Assembly: GCF_000430545.1 (NCBI RefSeq)
Contig: NZ_AUMF01000009.1
Location: 62,001-126,000 of the forward strand
Source: Tenacibaculum ovolyticum DSM 18103
GTDB lineage: Bacteria; Bacteroidota; Bacteroidia; Flavobacteriales; Flavobacteriaceae
DNA length: 64,000 nucleotides
Direction of reading: 5' to 3'
Position 1 is the first letter of the stretch. The number at the start of each line of letters is the position of its first letter. This document shows, piece by piece, positions 60,401 to 64,000 of this stretch. Both the position numbers and the translations under genes were made by a program. Below the pieces are notes generated by a model. That model searched no databases. It was not told the DNA's origin and was given only the letters and a program-made list of their open reading frames with translations.

Positions 60401-60935
60401 AGTTTCTGATAGCAAAGGTAAAAAATTAGCGATTCAAACTTTACCGAATCAAAATCTTGAAACAATGGTTATACCTGTAGGTTTAATTGCTGAAGCTGGT
60501 AAGAAAATTACCTTTTCTGTAAAAGCACAAAATCTACCAGATAATACTAATGTATTTTTAGAAGATAAATTTAATAATACTTTAGTCAATATTTCTAAAG
60601 AAAATCATTCAGTAACTTTAAAAAGTGATTCTAAAGGTACTGGTCAATTCTACATTCACACAAGTGCAAAGAACTTAGAAGATATTGATATTACAAAAGA
60701 TTTACAAAATGTAAGCATTTATAAATCGGCTAATAATAGCTTAACTGTTGCTGGTTTACAAACAGATAAAGCTTCCGTAAATGTGTATTCAATTTTAGGT
60801 AAAAAAGTGATTAGTACTGAACTTAAATCAACAGGAGTTCATGTAATTCAGTTACCTAAAACTGCTGCAGGAGTTTACATTGTTGAATTAAACTCTAGTT
60901 TAGGTAAAATTAGTAAAAAAATTATTTTAGAATAA
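57492..60935 (+). CDS. Large secreted protein with Ig-like repeats and T9SS type A sorting domain
   Basis: 1147 residues. Signal peptide ending KTSA (about residue 31); residues 32-210 are a beta-rich domain with many Asn/Gly/Asp. Four tandem Ig-like repeats of about 112 residues (about 212-658) each read SPTNADAL, FTI/FAV, SGGDLA, TLGFAGGQNI and SGNALTNLTPTGTNNNTFV. A TWTGTTNNDWGTTSNWD module and a beta-sandwich region follow; the end (about 1070-1147) is a T9SS sorting domain, VNVYSILGKKVISTEL...GVYIVELNS...KKIILE. It should be exported by Sec and anchored or released through T9SS, probably acting in adhesion. The 56-residue gene follows 14 bases later on the same transcript. Confidence 0.88.
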   Translation: MTQKTTFLTFKHLPVFAVLLFLSLVSLKTSAQTTEAFEDETVGLKTFSDNGQAFTIIDGSGETTYDIETFAGGGWNGTSGDNNFIDNTGGSPGNNDGSSFTIKTTDGTDITIKSLYLFVSNRAVNGPASTTLTFTGKKDGTTIYTITKSSGIINGADFTPNNGFTFIDFSSEGGTDNSNNNIDELIISATGNADYLALDALTWALAPVDATAPRITSIVRQTPATSPTNADALTFRITFDENVQGVGAADFTITGASGVSIGVVGSNAIYDVTLSGGDLASVNSTITLGFAGGQNITDISGNALTNLTPTGTNNNTFVLDNQAPLISSIARQSPTTSPTNADALVWDMTFDQAVANVDAADFAVIGTTGTITSVTNPSGNVYRVTASGGDLAGLNATVTLGFAGGQNIADASGNTLTNLTPTGTNNNTFVVNNTAPRINSIARQSPTTSPTNADALVWDVTFDQAVANVDAADFAVIGTTGTIASVTNPSGNVYRVTASGGDLAGLNATVTLGFAGGQNIADASGNALTNLTPTGTNNNTFVIDNTQPLINSIARQSPTTSPTNADALVWDVTFNGAVANVDASDFTVSGTTGTIASVTNPSGNVYRVTASGGDLAGLNATVTLGFAGGQNIADASGNALTNLTPTGTNNNTFVVDNTPPVYTWTGTTNNDWGTTSNWDLNSVPTATADVVIPSGLMMYPTASSAVTFNSLTINSGASFIPNSTTTGAVTYKRNLPTTGDWYLVSSPIANETLQNVIANNTFATGTAPGNIGIGLYENSNASQWAYVNASSTGNIIPGIGISVQLATAGDISSTGTALNTSNVIFGVSTGTVTNFNLLGNPFTAFINSATFATTNTGVLTEETIWLWNGTAYVTYNNASPIEVAPGQAFFIEASTNGAITFATANRSHQNTDTFMREAPKSTFELSVEEGTNKSATKVFYADNKTTGFDNGYDSKMFGGTDYKFKVYTELVSDSKGKKLAIQTLPNQNLETMVIPVGLIAEAGKKITFSVKAQNLPDNTNVFLEDKFNNTLVNISKENHSVTLKSDSKGTGQFYIHTSAKNLEDIDITKDLQNVSIYKSANNSLTVAGLQTDKASVNVYSILGKKVISTELKSTGVHVIQLPKTAAGVYIVELNSSLGKISKKIILE
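58125..59465 (+). repeat. Four in-frame tandem repeats of about 336 bp
   Basis: Units begin near 58125, 58458, 58794 and 59130 (333, 336, 336 and 336 bases). Units 2-4 are nearly identical at the DNA level over long stretches (e.g. GTAACTAACCCAAGTGGAAA and GTAACTGCTTCAGGTGG recur unchanged), while unit 1 has diverged. The repeat is whole-codon, so copy number can change without frameshift. Confidence 0.93.
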
Positions 60936-60949
60936 TACAATATAGCTTT

Positions 60950-61120
60950 ATGAAAAAACAAACTCAAAATAAAAGTCAAGACATCTCTAGAAAAGAGGCG
61001 TTAAAAAAAATAGGAGGTTACGGTAAATACGCTGCATTAACAGCCCTAGGAACCTATTTAATTTTAAACCCACAAAAAGCGCAAGCACAAAGCCCTGCTG
61101 CTCCAGGTGGTGGATTTTAA
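60950..61120 (+). CDS. 56-residue exported mini-protein, candidate precursor peptide
   Basis: A short gene 14 bases after the T9SS protein. It starts MKKQTQNKSQDISRKEALKK, then a hydrophobic stretch YAALTALGTYLILN (27-40), a cleavage-like AQAQ (44-47) and a tiny tail SPAAPGGGF. The SRKEALK segment ahead of the hydrophobic core resembles a Tat signal (SRRxFLK) with Lys for the second Arg, though ordinary Sec export is possible. After cleavage only about ten residues would remain, ending in three Gly and Phe. It is the last gene before a strong terminator; the next genes are a PqqD/kinase fusion and a nucleotidyltransferase. A modified-peptide precursor is a hypothesis. Confidence 0.7.
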   Translation: MKKQTQNKSQDISRKEALKKIGGYGKYAALTALGTYLILNPQKAQAQSPAAPGGGF

Positions 61121-61140
61121 CATATAACTATTCTCTAACA

Positions 61141-61173
61141 ACAAACCCTCGGCCTCCCGAGGGTTTGTTATTT
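61141..61173 (+). terminator. Terminator after the mini-protein gene
   Basis: Perfect 12-bp stem ACAAACCCTCGG / CCGAGGGTTTGT with a 4-base loop and a T-rich tail, 20 bases after the mini-protein stop. Confidence 0.92.
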
Positions 61174-61270
61174 TAATGATGTTACAATACTATAAACACT
61201 TAAAAAACATATTTCAATTAAAAGATAAAAAAACAGTTTAAAGTATATTAATTATTTATTTTTACTGATT

Positions 61271-62377
61271 ATGATAATAAAACAAATAGGTAATAAAAAG
61301 GTTGTCTGGTTCAAAGACACCAATGAATATATAGTTATTGAACCACTCATAGCAGACGCACTATCGCTATTATATCACAAAACTGATAAACAAGAAATTA
61401 TCTCTAAGATATTTAGTCAAATAGATATACCTTATAAAGAAGCTGAAAACTTAATATCTGATATTGAAAACTTATTAAACACTCATAATTTCACAAAACA
61501 AGAATTAGCTCCTGTTTCAAAAGTGAAACATTTTGAATACGAAAAGTATTATAAAATAAATGACATCATTTTTAAAGTCTGTTATTTATCTGAATTTGAA
61601 TTTTCTTTAGTACATCCAAAATTTACACATTTAGAAGTTGAAGCCACATTAAGTAGCAACCACCTTTTTGAAGTTTATAGTAATACCGATTTAATTACCT
61701 TTTCAATTAACAATACTATTATTGGAACATGGGCTCTTAGTGATGTTCATTTTTTTCAAGGGAAGTTCTCTATGAAGATTACTGAATTAATGCACCACAA
61801 ACCTGAAGATGAATGGTTAGGTGTATTTCATGCCTCGGCTGTGAGCAATAATAAGGAATCAATATTATTCTTAGGAGATTCTGGTAATGGAAAAAGCACA
61901 TCTTTAGCTTTATTACAAGCAAATGGCTTTACCTGTTTAGCTGACGACTTTGTTCCTATTGATGCTAAAAAACAAGAAGTATATAGTTTTCCTTCAGCTA
62001 TTTCTATTAAAAAAAATAGTTTAGAAACTTTACTTCCTATATACCCTGAACTAAAAACTTCAGCTGAATATCATTTTAAAAGGTTAAATAAAATTGTAAG
62101 ATACCTACCTACAAACAACATCAATTATCAATCAAAAAAGCCTTGTAAAGCATTAGTTTTTATTAAATACAAAAAAGACAGTGATCTAGTTGTCGATAAA
62201 ATATCTAATATTAAAGCCTTTGAACAGTTAGTTCCTGACTCTTGGTTGTCTCCAATGCAAGAAAATGTTGAAGTTTTCTTAAATTGGTTCTCAAGCTTAC
62301 CTTGTTACCAACTTACCTATTCAGACAATTCTAAAATGATAACAACTGTTTCGAAAATCTTTAATGATGAACTATAA
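61271..62377 (+). CDS. PqqD-like / HPr-kinase-like fusion protein
   Basis: 368 residues. Residues 1-75 look like a PqqD domain, the RiPP precursor recognition fold (VWFKDTNEYIVIEPLIADALSL, a helix, then AENLISDIENLL). Residues about 180-345 are an HPr-kinase-like P-loop domain: FHASAV (His187), Walker A GDSGNGKST (202-210), and CLADDFVPID (Asp225-Asp226). HprK-type kinases of this kind occur in peptide clusters such as lasso-peptide loci. No HPr/PTS genes are nearby, so a sugar-PTS role is unlikely. It overlaps the next gene by 14 bases. Kinase activity and the peptide link are inferred. Confidence 0.8.
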   Translation: MIIKQIGNKKVVWFKDTNEYIVIEPLIADALSLLYHKTDKQEIISKIFSQIDIPYKEAENLISDIENLLNTHNFTKQELAPVSKVKHFEYEKYYKINDIIFKVCYLSEFEFSLVHPKFTHLEVEATLSSNHLFEVYSNTDLITFSINNTIIGTWALSDVHFFQGKFSMKITELMHHKPEDEWLGVFHASAVSNNKESILFLGDSGNGKSTSLALLQANGFTCLADDFVPIDAKKQEVYSFPSAISIKKNSLETLLPIYPELKTSAEYHFKRLNKIVRYLPTNNINYQSKKPCKALVFIKYKKDSDLVVDKISNIKAFEQLVPDSWLSPMQENVEVFLNWFSSLPCYQLTYSDNSKMITTVSKIFNDEL

Positions 62378-63440
62378 AGAAACTTTATTTTTTGTTGGGA
62401 AATGTTTAACAATTACTCATGAAAAACACAATCGTGACTTAGTTGAACAAGAATTAAAATCTAATACTGTAAACTGGGATAATGTTGTTAAATTAAGCAC
62501 TAGTCATTATGTTTTCCCTACACTATACTGCAATTTAAAACGAGCAAATTTTCTAGACTACTTACCCGAAGATTTGGTTACTTACATGCAACATATTACC
62601 GATTTAAATCGCGAAAGGAATGAGCAGATTATTAAAGAAGCAAAAGAGATAAATGAACTATTACTTTCTTATAATATAATCCCTATTTTTTTAAAAGGTA
62701 CAGGTAATTTACTCGAAGGTTTATATGAAGATGTAGCTGAAAGAATGGTTGGTGACATTGATCTTTTATTTGAACAAAAAAACTGTACAAGTGCTTTTAG
62801 AATACTTCAAGAAAATGGTTATACACATAAAGTCTCAGAGCTATTTAACGATCATAGGCATTTACCTAGAATAACACATGCCAAAAAAATAGCAGCTATT
62901 GAAATTCATAAACAAATGTTACGGATAGAAAAGTCTTCCTTTTTTAATCATAGCTCTATTAAAAACAAATTACAGACTATTAATAACACTACTTTTTTAT
63001 CTTTCTCTGATCAAATTAAACTAACAGTCTATTCCAAACTCATTAATGATGATGCATATTTAACTAAAAAAATAAACCTTAGAGCTGCTTACGATGTTTT
63101 TTTACTTGATAAAAAACTTGAAACAAATTCCATTATTCAAGATACCAAACTATTTAAAGAATTAAATGCTGGTTTAGAGCTATACAATACAATACTTCCT
63201 AGTTTTAAAAATATTGAATTCAAATCAACCAAGTCTAGTAAGAAATACTTAAAAAAATATTTAAAAAACTTAAACAATAGTTTTTATAAAAATATAAAAG
63301 CTACTTTTCTAAAGTATTACATTTTCTATAAAGACAGAATTGTAATAATATTTAAAGCTTTTTATAAAAAATCTTATTTATTATTTGTTTGGTCTAAAAT
63401 AACTGATTACAATTGGTACAAAAGAAAAATGGGGGGTTAA
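62364..63440 (+). CDS. NTP_transf_5-type nucleotidyltransferase-like protein
   Basis: 358 residues from the ATG at 62364 (a second ATG at 62367 is equally possible). Family marks of the uncharacterised nucleotidyltransferase group (PF14907 type) are IPIFLKGTGNLLEGLY (106-121), RMVGDIDLLF (128-137; metal-binding Asp131 and Asp133) and the later AIEIHKQM. The C-terminal 100 residues are basic and Lys/Tyr-rich. Such proteins sit beside PqqD and HprK-like genes in various peptide and surface-polymer clusters. The substrate is unknown. It overlaps the kinase gene, indicating coupled translation and joint function. Confidence 0.8.
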   Translation: MMNYKETLFFVGKCLTITHEKHNRDLVEQELKSNTVNWDNVVKLSTSHYVFPTLYCNLKRANFLDYLPEDLVTYMQHITDLNRERNEQIIKEAKEINELLLSYNIIPIFLKGTGNLLEGLYEDVAERMVGDIDLLFEQKNCTSAFRILQENGYTHKVSELFNDHRHLPRITHAKKIAAIEIHKQMLRIEKSSFFNHSSIKNKLQTINNTTFLSFSDQIKLTVYSKLINDDAYLTKKINLRAAYDVFLLDKKLETNSIIQDTKLFKELNAGLELYNTILPSFKNIEFKSTKSSKKYLKKYLKNLNNSFYKNIKATFLKYYIFYKDRIVIIFKAFYKKSYLLFVWSKITDYNWYKRKMGG

Positions 63441-64000
63441 ACTAAGTTTTTAACCTCATTAAAATCTAAACCTCCATAATTTCCAGAGCTCATTAATAAC
63501 AAAGCAGTACTATCTAAATTCTGATTAAATAAAAACTCTTTAAATGCTATTGGGTTTGTATAAATAATTAAATTATCACGTTCAAAAGCACTTGCTATCT
63601 GTGCTTCAGTGACTTCTTCTAACTGTTTTATTTTCACTGCATGCGGTGAATAAAATACTACTGCCTTATCAGCTTTATCTAAGGCTCCTTTATATTCAGC
63701 TAAGAACTCAGCATTTAAACTACTATATGTATGTAACTCTAAACAAGCTAAAACAGTTCTCTTATCGTATTGTTTTTTAACAGCAGTTGTTGTTGCTTCA
63801 ACTTTACTAGGACTATGAGCAAAATCTTTAAAAATCACAGTAGATTCATTTTCTGCAATTTTCTCTAAACGCTTACTTGCTCCCTTAAAACTAGCAATAG
63901 CTTCATAAAATTCATCTTCATCAATACCCATATGCTGACAAATCCACTTAGCACCTGCTAAATTCTGTAAGTTATGGTCTCCAAAAATTTCTAGAGGTAA
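63437..64000 (-). CDS. mpl: Murein tripeptide ligase Mpl, C-terminal part (5' end outside window)
   Basis: The frame is open to the window edge; the residues before the Met at 63931 (GDHNLQNLAGAKWICQH) are classic Mur-ligase sequence, so the gene begins beyond 64000. The visible 187 residues are the C-terminal Mur ligase domain: FKGASKRLEKI, VIFKDFAHSPSKVEATTTAVK (the DFAHSP signature of Mpl rather than MurC), and LELHTYSSLN. It recycles cell-wall L-Ala-D-Glu-meso-DAP onto UDP-MurNAc. Its stop and that of the convergent upstream gene share the palindrome TTAA at 63437-63440. Confidence 0.9.
   Translation of the reverse strand, partial: LPLEIFGDHNLQNLAGAKWICQHMGIDEDEFYEAIASFKGASKRLEKIAENESTVIFKDFAHSPSKVEATTTAVKKQYDKRTVLACLELHTYSSLNAEFLAEYKGALDKADKAVVFYSPHAVKIKQLEEVTEAQIASAFERDNLIIYTNPIAFKEFLFNQNLDSTALLLMSSGNYGGLDFNEVKNLV

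Noticed and set aside
61271-62377. HPr kinase of the PTS
   Set aside because: No HPr or PTS genes are near, and the N-terminal PqqD-like domain is not part of genuine HprK.
61271-63440. Classical lasso-peptide cluster
   Set aside because: HprK-like kinase and nucleotidyltransferase occur in some lasso loci, but no transglutaminase-like protease (B) or asparagine-synthetase-like cyclase (C) gene is present within the window.

Overview
The window is a low-GC chromosomal segment of a marine-type flavobacterium (Bacteroidota, Flavobacteriaceae; a Tenacibaculum/Polaribacter-like genus is a guess). The support is TANNTTTG-type -7 promoter boxes with TTTG about 19 bases upstream, almost no Shine-Dalgarno sequences, two SusC/SusD pairs, a protein with a type IX secretion (T9SS) C-terminal sorting domain, a DUF5723-like outer-membrane protein, and the Bacteroidota ribosomal gene order. 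I see no rRNA, tRNA, CRISPR array or complete insertion sequence.

Layout. 1-620: 3' part of an unknown, possibly HEPN-like gene. 703-8935 (minus): thiamine biosynthesis operon thiS-thiC-tenI-like-thiD-thiE-thiG-thiH-(lipoprotein)-thiF behind a TANNTTTG promoter and a TPP riboswitch (about 8993-9075); three spacers hold members of a palindromic repeat family, one of which supplies the apparent N-terminus of ThiD. 9090-9610: gene-free, structured and unexplained. 9665-14689 (minus): arginase, citrate synthase, enolase, carA. 14788-33723 (minus): the complete str-S10-spc-alpha ribosomal block from rpsL to rplQ, including rpmJ, which is only 38 codons. It is cut between rpsN and rpsH by a lipoprotein gene with its own terminators and promoter. 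The leader of the rplC unit carries an attenuator-like terminator.

34089-43769 (plus): two SusC/SusD outer-membrane uptake pairs whose promoters and N-termini are near-copies while the barrels differ. 43892-55120: housekeeping and envelope genes (rlmB, rhomboid protease, rarA, a three-gene secreted/outer-membrane set, YjjG-like phosphatase, polysaccharide-deacetylase-like protein, radC, trkA-trkH).

55634-63440 is the accessory region and the most interesting part: a phage-tail-collar/Mdp-like protein, a divergent SAM-methyltransferase-like protein, a 1147-residue T9SS-sorted protein with four near-identical 336-bp Ig-like repeats, a 56-residue exported mini-protein (60950-61120) with a Tat-like signal and Gly-rich tail, a PqqD-like/HPr-kinase-like fusion, and an overlapping NTP_transf_5-type nucleotidyltransferase. 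The last three resemble parts of peptide-modification (RiPP) clusters without the known cyclising enzymes, so this is my candidate for an undescribed system. The window ends inside mpl (murein tripeptide ligase, minus strand).

A recurring regulatory design is a new promoter placed inside or against the terminator of the preceding unit (rplQ/carA, rpsN/lipoprotein, rpsJ/rplC, susD/rlmB).
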